DNA from: Pseudomonadota bacterium
GTDB lineage: Bacteria; Pseudomonadota; Alphaproteobacteria; Rhizobiales; Rhizobiaceae
DNA length: 6,441 nt
Direction of reading: 5' to 3'
Assembly (NCBI GenBank): GCA_023419995.1
Contig: JAEZXF010000466.1
Location: 1 to 6,441 of the forward strand
Part shown: positions 1 through 6,441 of the stretch, piece by piece
Position numbering within the stretch: the stretch's first letter is position 1
How the letters are laid out: each line of letters begins with the position of its first letter
Notes under the pieces: model-generated
What the model was told of the DNA's origin: nothing
Seen by the model: only the letters and a program-made list of their open reading frames with translations
Databases searched by the model: none
Position numbers and translations under genes: made by a program

Positions 1-54
1 GCGCCGCGGGCGCGCGCCGGCCGGCTTCGGGCGGGAGAGGGAAGCGATGGCGGC

Positions 55-753
55 TCAGATCGTCGCGTCGTCGATCAGCGGCGTCGGCTTGGCGAGGCGC
101 TCCAGCGCCGCGGGGTCGTTGAGGCGGATGCGCGCGCCGTCGACCTCGACGCCGTAGGGCTTCAGCGTGTTGAAGGCGCGCGACAGGTTCTCCGGCGTCA
201 TGCCGAGCAGCGAGGCGAGCGTGCGCTTGTCGTAAGGCAGGTCGATCCGGCCGGAGCCCTCCTGCTCGCCGTCGAGCACGAGAAGGCTGTTGGCCAGCCG
301 CTCGACGGCGGTGCGCAGCTTCAGGTCCTTCTGCTGCTTGACCACCTCGCGGTAGCAGCCGGCGAGCTCCTCGACGATGGCGCGGGCGAAGGCGCCGTCG
401 TTGCGGAACGCCTCGCGGACGTTCTCGGCGGGAATGAGCAGCAGCTTGGAGCGCTGGTTGGTGCGCCCGCTCTTCAGGTAGATGGCGTCCTTGAGCACGG
501 CGGCGAGGATGAAGGTGCCGAGCGGCCGGACCATCTCCATCACCGTCTCGTGGCCGTTCCAGCTGGCGTAGAGCTCGACGCAGCCGTCGATCACCACATA
601 GAGGAAGTCCGCCGGCTCGCCTTCCTTGATGAGCTCGAGCTGGGCCGGAAAAATCTGCAGATAGGCCGCCTGCATGAGCTGCTCGAAGTTCGCTTCAGCC
701 ATGCTTTCGAAGAGCGGCAGCGCCCTGACTTCCGGCAGATCGGTCGATCTCAT
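55..753 (-). CDS. narR: Crp/Fnr-family transcriptional regulator without Fe-S cysteines, NarR-like
   Basis: Probably activates the adjacent nitrate reductase operon in response to nitrate or nitrite. The 232-residue protein has an N-terminal cyclic-nucleotide-binding-like beta-roll (about residues 10-115), a long dimerisation helix (about 120-150) and a C-terminal winged helix-turn-helix (about 150-215). The recognition helix reads TPENLSRAF, with Glu188, Ser191 and Arg192 in the E-x-x-S-R arrangement that lets Fnr read TTGAT half-sites. Only two cysteines are present (58 and 133) and no N-terminal cysteine cluster, so it should not sense oxygen through a [4Fe-4S] cluster. The Glu and Arg-Ser residues with which CRP binds cAMP are also not visible. 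Paracoccus NarR is a cluster-less Fnr homologue beside narK, which is the main reason for the name. The start is supported by AGGGG four bases upstream and by the family-typical N-terminus (LPLFESM). It diverges from narK. The Crp/Fnr assignment is firm; NarR rather than another cluster-less subgroup is inferred from context. Confidence 0.85.
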   Translation of the reverse strand: MRSTDLPEVRALPLFESMAEANFEQLMQAAYLQIFPAQLELIKEGEPADFLYVVIDGCVELYASWNGHETVMEMVRPLGTFILAAVLKDAIYLKSGRTNQRSKLLLIPAENVREAFRNDGAFARAIVEELAGCYREVVKQQKDLKLRTAVERLANSLLVLDGEQEGSGRIDLPYDKRTLASLLGMTPENLSRAFNTLKPYGVEVDGARIRLNDPAALERLAKPTPLIDDATI

Positions 754-757
754 TCGG

Positions 758-762
758 CCCCT
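758..762 (-). promoter_or_regulatory. Ribosome binding site of the NarR-like gene
   Basis: On the minus strand AGGGG lies four bases before the ATG whose A is at 753. The spacing is slightly short, but this is the only purine-rich stretch near a start in this frame. The next in-frame Met (residue 18) has no comparable site. The core is only two bases from the FNR-type box at 765-778. Confidence 0.5.
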
Positions 763-764
763 GC

Positions 765-778
765 TTGATTGCCATCAA
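765..778. promoter_or_regulatory. Perfect FNR-type box next to the NarR-like gene
   Basis: The sequence TTGAT-TGCC-ATCAA is an exact dyad match to the Fnr/NarR/Nnr-class consensus TTGAT-N4-ATCAA. Its centre (771.5) is only about 18 bp upstream of the regulator's ATG. For the regulator, the usual activating position at -41.5 would put the transcription start inside the coding region, so repression or autoregulation is more likely than activation. For narK the site lies about 220 bp upstream of the start codon and 137 bp from the second box, so it could at most play an auxiliary role. Site identity comes from the sequence; its function is inferred. Confidence 0.75.
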
Positions 779-793
779 GCTCTGACTTGATGG
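772..793. repeat. Inverted repeat with 8-bp arms sharing a half-site with the FNR-type box
   Basis: CCATCAAG (772-779) and CTTGATGG (786-793) are perfect inverted repeats around a 6-base spacer, CTCTGA. The left arm contains the ATCAA half of the FNR-type box at 765-778, and the right arm contains an additional TTGAT (787-791). Three half-sites therefore lie within 27 bp. The repeat could be an extra regulator half-site, or a small stem-loop in RNA. No T-run follows on either strand that would make a clear terminator. Confidence 0.6.
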
Positions 794-901
794 ATTTATT
801 GTTCTTCGCGGTCCGCCGCAGGCCCTGTTTCCGAACTCGCATCCGGTCCCGCTTGCGGAACTCCTCATGGGTTCTTGTTTCTCACTTCGGGCCAAGTTCC
901 A

Positions 902-915
902 TTGATCCACATCAA
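902..915. promoter_or_regulatory. Perfect FNR-type box in the narK promoter
   Basis: TTGAT-CCAC-ATCAA is an exact match to the Fnr-class consensus. Its centre is at 908.5. If it acts at the classical activating position of -41.5, transcription starts near 950, giving a leader of about 42 bases before the narK ATG at 992. AACCAT at 938-943 lies where a -10 element would be expected and keeps the second A and final T of TATAAT, so the promoter would be weak without activator. This fits anaerobic induction by an Fnr protein, nitrate-dependent induction by the NarR-like protein, or both. Neither the promoter nor the start point has been shown. Confidence 0.85.
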
Positions 916-979
916 GCGAAACCGGTTCCGGCGGGGAAACCATGCCGCGCGAAAGGCCGTGAAAGGCCGCGCTGCACGC

Positions 980-985
980 AGGGGG
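980..985 (+). promoter_or_regulatory. Ribosome binding site deciding the narK start
   Basis: AGGGGG lies six bases before the ATG at 992 and is the best Shine-Dalgarno match near any possible narK start. The frame stays open upstream to a TTG at 875. That extension would cover the FNR-type box at 902-915 and add an Arg/Lys-rich, non-conserved-looking peptide, so it is rejected. Confidence 0.75.
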
Positions 986-991
986 CTGCAC

Positions 992-3736
992 ATGCAATCG
1001 CTTCAGGACGTAACGCCCGCACAACAGAACAGAATGCTCGGCATGAGCACGCTCGCCTTCACGGTGTGCTTCGCCGTCTGGACCATCTTCTCCATCATCG
1101 GCATCGCCATCAAGGACGAGCTCGGCCTCTCGGACACCCAGTTCGGCCTGCTCGTCGGCACGCCGATCCTCAGCGGATCCCTCTCCCGCATCTTCCTCGG
1201 CATCTGGACCGACCAGTATGGCGGCCGCGTCGTCTACGTGCTGACGATGCTGGCGGCCGCGGTGGCCACCTTCCTCCTGTCCTACGCCACCACCTACGAG
1301 ACGATGCTCGTGGCCGCGCTCGGCGTCGGCTTGGCCGGCGGCTCGTTCGCCGTCGGCGTCGCCTACGTCTCCAAGTGGTATCCCAAGCGGCGGCAGGGCA
1401 CGGCGCTCGGCATCTTCGGCGTCGGCAATGTCGGCGCCGCGGTCACCAAGTTCACCGCGCCCTTCGTGATGGTCGCCTTCGGCTGGATGACCGTGGCGCA
1501 GGTGTGGGCGGTGGCGCTGGTGGTGATGGCGGCGCTGTTCTGGTTCACCACCGAGGACGACCCGGAGCTGCGCGAGCGCCGCGCCGCCGGCCGCAAGGCG
1601 GAAAGCACGCTGCTCAAGCTGCAGCCGCTGCGCAACATCCAGGTGTGGCGCTTCGCGCTCTACTACTTCTTCGTCTTCGGCGCCTTCGTGGCGCTGGCGC
1701 TGTGGCTGCCGCGCTATCTCGTCGGCGTCTACGGCCTCGACATCAAGACCGCCGGCATGATCGCCGCGTTCTACTCGATCCCGGCGTCGATATTCCGCGC
1801 CTATGGCGGGCATCTCTCCGACCGCTACGGCGCCCGCACCATCATGTACTGGACCTTCGGCATCTCGCTGGTGCTGACCTTCATGCTGTCCTACCCGGAC
1901 ACGGACTACGTGATCCACGGCATCCACGGGCCGATCACCTTCTCGACCTCGATGGGCCTGGTGCCGTTCATCGTCGCGATCTTCGTGCTCGGCTTCTTCA
2001 TGAGCCTCGGCAAGGCCGCGGTCTACAAGCACATCCCGGTCTACTATCCCGACCATGTCGGCGCGGTCGGCGGCCTCGTCGGCATGATCGGCGGCCTCGG
2101 CGGCTTCATCCTGCCGATCGTGTTCGGCGCGATGCTCGACCTGACCGGCGTGTGGACGAGCTGCTTCGTGCTGCTGTTCGCCGTCGTCGCCGTCTCGATG
2201 CTGTGGATGCACAGCTCGGTCCGCGACATGGAGCGCCGGGCGCTGGCCGAGGCGCGCGGCGACCTGCCGGAGCTGCCGGAGATGCAGCCCGTGCACGGCG
2301 CGGCGCAGCAGGCGGCGCTGGAGCACGCCCGCGTGCTGGACGACTGGCGGCCGGAGGACCCGGTGTTCTGGGAAAGCGACGGCCGGCGCATCGCCAGCCG
2401 CAACCTGTGGATCTCGGTGCCGGCGCTGCTGCTCGCCTTCTCGGTGTGGATGGTGTGGAGCGTGGTGGTGGCCAAGCTGCCGCTGATCGGCTTCACCTAC
2501 ACCACGGACCAGCTCTTCTGGCTGGCGGCGCTGCCGGGCCTGTCGGGCGCGACGCTGCGCATCTTCTACTCCTTCATGGTGCCGATCCTCGGCGGCCGGC
2601 TGTGGACCACGCTGACCACCGCCTCGCTGCTCGTGCCCGCCTTCGGCATCGGCTACGCCGTGCAGAACCCGGACACGCCGTACTTCATCTTCCTCGTCCT
2701 GGCGCTGCTGTGCGGCCTGGGCGGCGGCAACTTCGCCTCGTCGATGGCCAACATCTCGTTCTTCTTCCCCAAGCGGGAGAAGGGCAACGCGCTCGCCATC
2801 AATGCCGGCCTCGGCAATCTCGGCGTGTCGATCATGCAGTTCGTCATCCCGCTGGTCATCACCGCGGGCGTGTTCGGCGTGCTCGGCGGCGAGCCGCAGA
2901 CGACGGGCACGGGCTCGCTGCTGTGGGTGCAGAACGCCGGCTTCATCTGGGTGCCGTTCCTGATCGTCGCCACCGTCGCGGCCTGGTTCGGCATGAACGA
3001 CATCGCCTCGGCCAAGGCGTCCTTCGCCGAGCAGTCGGTCATATTCGGCCGGACGCAGAACTGGGTGATGTGCTGGCTCTACATCGGCACCTTCGGCTCG
3101 TTCATCGGCTACTCGGCCGGCTTCCCGCTGCTCTCGCAGACCCAGTTCCCCGAGGTCGACGCGCTGAAATACGCCTTCCTCGGGCCGCTGGTGGGTGCGG
3201 TGGCGCGCGCGGCCACGGGCTGGGTCTCCGACCGCTGGGGCGGCGGCCGCGTCACCTTCTGGACCTTCGTGCTGATGATCGCGGCGGCCGGCGGCGTGCT
3301 GTTCTTCCTCGGCATCAAGGACCAGCCGGGCGCGTTCTGGGGCTTCTTCGCCATGTTCATGGTGCTGTTCTTCGCCACCGGCGTCGGCAACGCGTCCACC
3401 TTCCAGATGATCCCGGTCATCATGCACAAGGAGATCGGCCGGCTGATGCCGGAGCTGTCGGCGAACGAGCGCTCGCGCCAGGCGGAGAAGGAGGCGGCGG
3501 CCATCATCGGCTTCACCTCGGCGATCGGCGCCTATGGCGGGTTCTTCATCCCGAAATCCTACGGCACCTCCATCGCCATGACCGGCGGGCCGGAGGCCGC
3601 GCTGTGGGCCTTCCTGGTCTTCTACGTCAGCTGCGCCTTCATCACCTGGGCCGTCTACACGCGCCGCGGCGGGCTGCTCCACGACATCGAGAACGCAGGC
3701 CGGCGGACGGCCCGCGAATCCAAGGCAGCCGCATAA
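992..3736 (+). CDS. narK: NarK1-NarK2 fusion nitrate/nitrite transporter
   Basis: This inner-membrane transporter has two complete major-facilitator units of the nitrate/nitrite porter family in one 914-residue chain; single NarK proteins are about 400-470 residues. The first unit (about 1-407) has the nitrate-signature stretches around GLAGGSFAVGVAYVSKWYP and, in its C-terminal half, GLVGMIGGLGGFILP. The second unit (about 450-914) has GLGGGNFASSMANISFFFPK and GFTSAIGAYGGFFIPKS. Each unit keeps an arginine pair in the positions expected to contact substrate: Arg66 and Arg269, then Arg523 and Arg739. About 12 membrane segments per unit would give 24. A hydrophilic linker (about 408-449) precedes DDWRPEDPVFW, which resembles a NarK2-type N-terminus. 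By analogy with the Paracoccus fusion, the first unit is probably a nitrate/proton symporter and the second a nitrate/nitrite antiporter, supplying cytoplasmic NarG and exporting nitrite. It is first in the operon, with narG 16 bp downstream. The frame is uninterrupted across the junction. Confidence 0.95.
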   Translation: MQSLQDVTPAQQNRMLGMSTLAFTVCFAVWTIFSIIGIAIKDELGLSDTQFGLLVGTPILSGSLSRIFLGIWTDQYGGRVVYVLTMLAAAVATFLLSYATTYETMLVAALGVGLAGGSFAVGVAYVSKWYPKRRQGTALGIFGVGNVGAAVTKFTAPFVMVAFGWMTVAQVWAVALVVMAALFWFTTEDDPELRERRAAGRKAESTLLKLQPLRNIQVWRFALYYFFVFGAFVALALWLPRYLVGVYGLDIKTAGMIAAFYSIPASIFRAYGGHLSDRYGARTIMYWTFGISLVLTFMLSYPDTDYVIHGIHGPITFSTSMGLVPFIVAIFVLGFFMSLGKAAVYKHIPVYYPDHVGAVGGLVGMIGGLGGFILPIVFGAMLDLTGVWTSCFVLLFAVVAVSMLWMHSSVRDMERRALAEARGDLPELPEMQPVHGAAQQAALEHARVLDDWRPEDPVFWESDGRRIASRNLWISVPALLLAFSVWMVWSVVVAKLPLIGFTYTTDQLFWLAALPGLSGATLRIFYSFMVPILGGRLWTTLTTASLLVPAFGIGYAVQNPDTPYFIFLVLALLCGLGGGNFASSMANISFFFPKREKGNALAINAGLGNLGVSIMQFVIPLVITAGVFGVLGGEPQTTGTGSLLWVQNAGFIWVPFLIVATVAAWFGMNDIASAKASFAEQSVIFGRTQNWVMCWLYIGTFGSFIGYSAGFPLLSQTQFPEVDALKYAFLGPLVGAVARAATGWVSDRWGGGRVTFWTFVLMIAAAGGVLFFLGIKDQPGAFWGFFAMFMVLFFATGVGNASTFQMIPVIMHKEIGRLMPELSANERSRQAEKEAAAIIGFTSAIGAYGGFFIPKSYGTSIAMTGGPEAALWAFLVFYVSCAFITWAVYTRRGGLLHDIENAGRRTARESKAAA

Positions 3737-3738
3737 TC

Positions 3739-3746
3739 GGAAGGGA
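3739..3746 (+). promoter_or_regulatory. Ribosome binding site of narG
   Basis: GGAAGGGA lies six bases before the narG ATG at 3753 and three bases after the narK stop codon ends. No promoter-like sequence or terminator fits in this 16-bp gap, so narG should be translated from the narK transcript. Confidence 0.75.
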
Positions 3747-3752
3747 ATACCG

Positions 3753-6441
3753 ATGAGCCACCTGATCGACCGCCTGAACTTCCTCGCCCGCAGGAACGTC
3801 GGTACCTTCTCCGAGGGACACGGCGTCACCACGGCCGAGAGCCGGAGCTGGGAGGACGGCTACCGCAAGCGCTGGCAGCACGACAAGATCGTGCGCTCGA
3901 CGCACGGGGTGAATTGCACCGGCTCCTGCTCGTGGAAGATCTACGTCAAGGGCGGGATCGTCACCTGGGAAACGCAGCAGACCGACTATCCGCGGACGCG
4001 GCCGGAGCTGCCCAACCACGAGCCGCGCGGCTGCGCGCGCGGCGCGAGCTACAGCTGGTACATGTACTCGGCCAACCGGGTGAAGTACCCGCTGATCCGC
4101 TCGCGGCTGCTGAAGCTGTGGCGGAAGGAACGGGCGACGAAGACGCCGGTGGCGGCGTGGGCGGCGATCCAGGAGGACGCGGCCAAGCGGTCGCAATACG
4201 TCAAGGTGCGCGGGCTCGGCGGCTTCGTGCGCGCGGCCTGGGACGAGGTCAACGAGATCGTCGCGGCGGCCAACGCCTACACCGTCAGGAAGTGGGGGCC
4301 GGACCGGGTGATCGGCTTCTCGCCGATCCCGGCGATGTCGATGGTGTCCTACGCGGCGGGCTCGCGCTACCTATCGCTGCTCGGCGGCGTGTGCATGTCG
4401 TTCTACGACTGGTACTGCGACCTGCCGCCGTCCTCGCCGATGACCTGGGGCGAGCAGACCGACGTGCCGGAATCGGCCGACTGGTATAATGCAGGCTTCC
4501 TGATGCTGTGGGGCTCGAACGTGCCGCAGACGCGCACGCCCGACGCGCATTTCTACAGCGAGGCGCGCTATCGCGGCGCGAAGTCGGTGGTGGTGTCGCC
4601 GGACTATTCGGAGGCCGCCAAGTTCGCCGACCTGTGGCTGCATCCCAAGCAGGGCACCGACGCGGCGCTGGCCATGGCCATCGGCCACGTCATCCTGCGC
4701 GAGTTCCACCTCGACCGGCAGGCCGCCTATTTCGAGGACTACTGCCGCCGCTACACCGACATGCCGATGCTGGTGCGGCTGGTCGAGAAGGACGGCAACC
4801 TGATCCCCGAGCGGCTGCTGCGCACGTCGGACGTCGAGGGCGGCCTCGGCGAGGCCAACAACCCGGAGTGGAAGACGGTCGCCGTCGACCGCGCCACGGG
4901 CGAGCTCGTCGCGCCGCAGGGCTCGATCGGCTTCCGCTGGGGCGAGGAAGGCAAGTGGAACCTCGAGACGAAGGACGGCAAGGGCCGCGACGTCGACCTC
5001 GAGATGAGCTTCATCGCAGCAGGCGCCCACGACACGGTCGCTTCCGTCGCCTTTCCCTATTTCGGCAACCGCGAGCACGACCATTTCGAGGGCACCGACC
5101 ACGACAGCGTGCTGGTGCGCAAGGTGCCGGCAAGAAAGCTGAAGCTCGCCGGCGGCGGGGAGGCGCTGGTCGCCACCGTGTTCGACCTGTTCGCGGCCAA
5201 TTACGGCCTCGACCGCGGGCTCGGCTGCGCCAACTCGGCGACCTCCTACGACGAGATGCTGCCCTACACCCCGGCCTGGGCGGAGAAGATCACCGGCGTG
5301 CCGCGCGAGCAGATCGTCGCCGTGGCGCGGGCCTTCGCGTCGAACGCGGAGAAGACCAGAGGCCGGTCGATGGTCATCCTCGGCGCGGGGCTGAACCACT
5401 GGTACCACATGGACATGAACTACCGCGGCATCATCAACATGCTGGTGATGTGCGGCTGCATCGGCCAGTCGGGCGGCGGCTGGAGCCACTATGTCGGGCA
5501 GGAGAAGCTGAGGCCGCAGACCGGCTGGACCGCGCTCGCCTTCGCGCTCGACTGGAACCGCCCGCCGCGGCACATGAACTCGACCTCGTTCTTCTACGCC
5601 CACACCGACCAGTGGCGCTACGAGACGCTGAAGGCGGACGAGATCCTGTCGCCGACCGCGCCGGACGGCGACTGGGACGCGACGCTGATCGACTACAATA
5701 TCCGCGCCGAGCGCATGGGCTGGCTACCCTCGGCGCCGCAGCTCGCCACCACCCCGCTCGAGGTGGCGAAGGCGGCGGCGGAGGCCGGCGTCGAGGCCAA
5801 GGACTATGTCGCGCAGGGGCTGAAGGCCGGCACGCTGACCCTGTCGTGCGAGGACCCGGACCACGAGGCCAACTGGCCGCGCAACATGTTCGTGTGGCGC
5901 TCGAACCTGCTGGGCTCGTCCGGCAAGGGCCACGAATACTTCCTCAAGCACCTGCTCGGCACGTCGCACGGCGTGCTCGGCCGCGACCTCGGCGACGAGG
6001 GCCGGCAGCGGGCGAAGGAGGCGGTGTGGCACGACGAGGCGCCGGAAGGGAAGCTCGACCTCCTGGTCACGCTCGACTTCCGCATGTCGACCACCTGCGT
6101 CTATTCCGACATCGTGCTGCCGACGGCGACCTGGTACGAGAAGAACGACCTCAACACCTCGGACATGCACCCCTTCATCCACCCGCTGTCGAGCGCGGCC
6201 GATCCCGCCTGGGACGCGCGCAGCGACTGGGACATCTTCAAGGGGATCGCCAGGGAGTTCTCCCGCGTCGCGCCGGAGGTGCTCGGCGTCGAGAAGGACG
6301 TGGTGCTGGTGCCGATCCTGCACGACACGCCCGGCGAACTCGCCCAGCCCTTCGACGTCAGGGACTGGAAGACGGGCGACATCGAGCCGATGCCGGGCAA
6401 GACCATGCCGGCCGTGGCCGTGGTCGAGCGCGACTACCCCA
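3753..6441 (+). CDS. narG: Respiratory nitrate reductase alpha subunit, 3' end cut by window
   Basis: This is the catalytic subunit of the membrane-bound NarGHI complex. It reduces nitrate to nitrite on the cytoplasmic side at a molybdenum bis-molybdopterin guanine dinucleotide centre, with electrons coming from quinol through NarI and NarH. The frame is open from the ATG to the window edge: 896 codons, against about 1247 residues in E. coli NarG, so roughly the last 350 are missing. From memory it aligns with E. coli NarG nearly without gaps, ending at VVERDYP. The ligands of the FS0 [4Fe-4S] cluster are in place: His51 in STHGVNC, Cys55, Cys59 and Cys94 in PRGCARG. Asp223 in DWYCDLPP matches the molybdenum-ligating aspartate. 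Other family stretches include DVPESADWYN, SNVPQTRTPDAH, GQSGGGW, GQEKLRPQTGW and WRSNLLGSSGKGHE. The N-terminus has only the vestigial signal-like start of NarG and no cleavable signal. narH, narJ and narI are expected downstream. No frameshift or missing key residue was seen. Confidence 0.97.
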   Translation, partial: MSHLIDRLNFLARRNVGTFSEGHGVTTAESRSWEDGYRKRWQHDKIVRSTHGVNCTGSCSWKIYVKGGIVTWETQQTDYPRTRPELPNHEPRGCARGASYSWYMYSANRVKYPLIRSRLLKLWRKERATKTPVAAWAAIQEDAAKRSQYVKVRGLGGFVRAAWDEVNEIVAAANAYTVRKWGPDRVIGFSPIPAMSMVSYAAGSRYLSLLGGVCMSFYDWYCDLPPSSPMTWGEQTDVPESADWYNAGFLMLWGSNVPQTRTPDAHFYSEARYRGAKSVVVSPDYSEAAKFADLWLHPKQGTDAALAMAIGHVILREFHLDRQAAYFEDYCRRYTDMPMLVRLVEKDGNLIPERLLRTSDVEGGLGEANNPEWKTVAVDRATGELVAPQGSIGFRWGEEGKWNLETKDGKGRDVDLEMSFIAAGAHDTVASVAFPYFGNREHDHFEGTDHDSVLVRKVPARKLKLAGGGEALVATVFDLFAANYGLDRGLGCANSATSYDEMLPYTPAWAEKITGVPREQIVAVARAFASNAEKTRGRSMVILGAGLNHWYHMDMNYRGIINMLVMCGCIGQSGGGWSHYVGQEKLRPQTGWTALAFALDWNRPPRHMNSTSFFYAHTDQWRYETLKADEILSPTAPDGDWDATLIDYNIRAERMGWLPSAPQLATTPLEVAKAAAEAGVEAKDYVAQGLKAGTLTLSCEDPDHEANWPRNMFVWRSNLLGSSGKGHEYFLKHLLGTSHGVLGRDLGDEGRQRAKEAVWHDEAPEGKLDLLVTLDFRMSTTCVYSDIVLPTATWYEKNDLNTSDMHPFIHPLSSAADPAWDARSDWDIFKGIAREFSRVAPEVLGVEKDVVLVPILHDTPGELAQPFDVRDWKTGDIEPMPGKTMPAVAVVERDYP

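Noticed and set aside
1..54. GC-rich stretch downstream of the regulator, examined for a terminator or the start of another gene (ATG at 47 on the plus strand after a purine-rich run).
   Set aside because: No convincing hairpin with a T-run is visible. An ORF from 47 would run antisense through the regulator gene without recognisable content.
867..905. A possible 12-codon upstream ORF starting at ATG 867 and ending just inside the FNR-type box.
   Set aside because: It lies upstream of the likely narK transcript start near 950, has no supporting ribosome binding site and probably is not transcribed with narK.
920..927. AACCGGTT, an 8-bp palindrome between the narK box and the presumed -10 region.
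   Set aside because: A palindrome this short is expected by chance in GC-rich DNA and matches no regulator site I recognise in nar promoters.
769..3756. A 995-codon plus-strand open frame overlapping narK in another frame.
   Set aside because: The product is Arg/Gly/Ala/His-rich, without membrane segments or family motifs, and lies in the shifted frame of a well-supported gene. It is a base-composition shadow.
695..3832. A 1045-codon open frame on the minus strand, antisense to narK and overlapping the start of the regulator gene.
   Set aside because: The translation is low-complexity and dominated by Arg, Ala, Glu, Asp, His and Gly, as expected for the antisense of a GC-rich gene. It opposes a clearly conserved transporter frame and matches no recognised family.
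4371..6323. Long minus-strand open frames opposite narG (4371-5603 and 5724-6323).
   Set aside because: They lie antisense to the conserved NarG frame and have biased, repetitive compositions. No recognisable domain or credible ribosome binding site was seen.

Overview
This window holds the regulatory head and first structural genes of a respiratory nitrate reductase (nar) locus. The DNA is very GC-rich, with codon third positions almost saturated in G or C. The gene order (a Crp/Fnr-type regulator diverging from a fused narK followed by narG) and the protein features resemble the narR-narKGHJI loci of denitrifying alphaproteobacteria such as Paracoccus and Brucella. An alphaproteobacterium of the Rhizobiales or Rhodobacterales is therefore the best guess. 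No species can be named from the sequence alone.

Layout: positions 1-54 hold nothing I can assign. A 232-residue Crp/Fnr-family regulator without the iron-sulfur cysteines (NarR-like) lies on the minus strand at 55-753. A 238-bp divergent intergenic region (754-991) carries two perfect FNR-type boxes, TTGAT-N4-ATCAA, one near each gene, plus an extra half-site that forms an overlapping inverted repeat next to the regulator. The plus strand then carries a 914-residue NarK1-NarK2 fusion transporter (992-3736). After a 16-bp gap containing a good ribosome binding site comes narG (from 3753), the molybdenum catalytic subunit of the membrane-bound nitrate reductase. narG is cut by the window edge after 896 codons, and narH, narJ and narI are expected beyond it.

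How the parts fit: without oxygen and with nitrate present, an Fnr-type activator and/or the NarR-like protein should bind the box at 902-915 and switch on narK-narG. The two halves of NarK would bring nitrate into the cytoplasm, one probably as a nitrate/proton symporter and the other as a nitrate/nitrite antiporter. NarG reduces nitrate to nitrite on the cytoplasmic side. The box at 765-778 sits almost on the regulator's own translation start, which suggests autoregulation or cross-regulation.

I see no mobile element, CRISPR array, RNA gene or phage feature. The locus is of a known type. The points worth attention are the transporter fusion, its start site, and the compact operator arrangement between the divergent genes.
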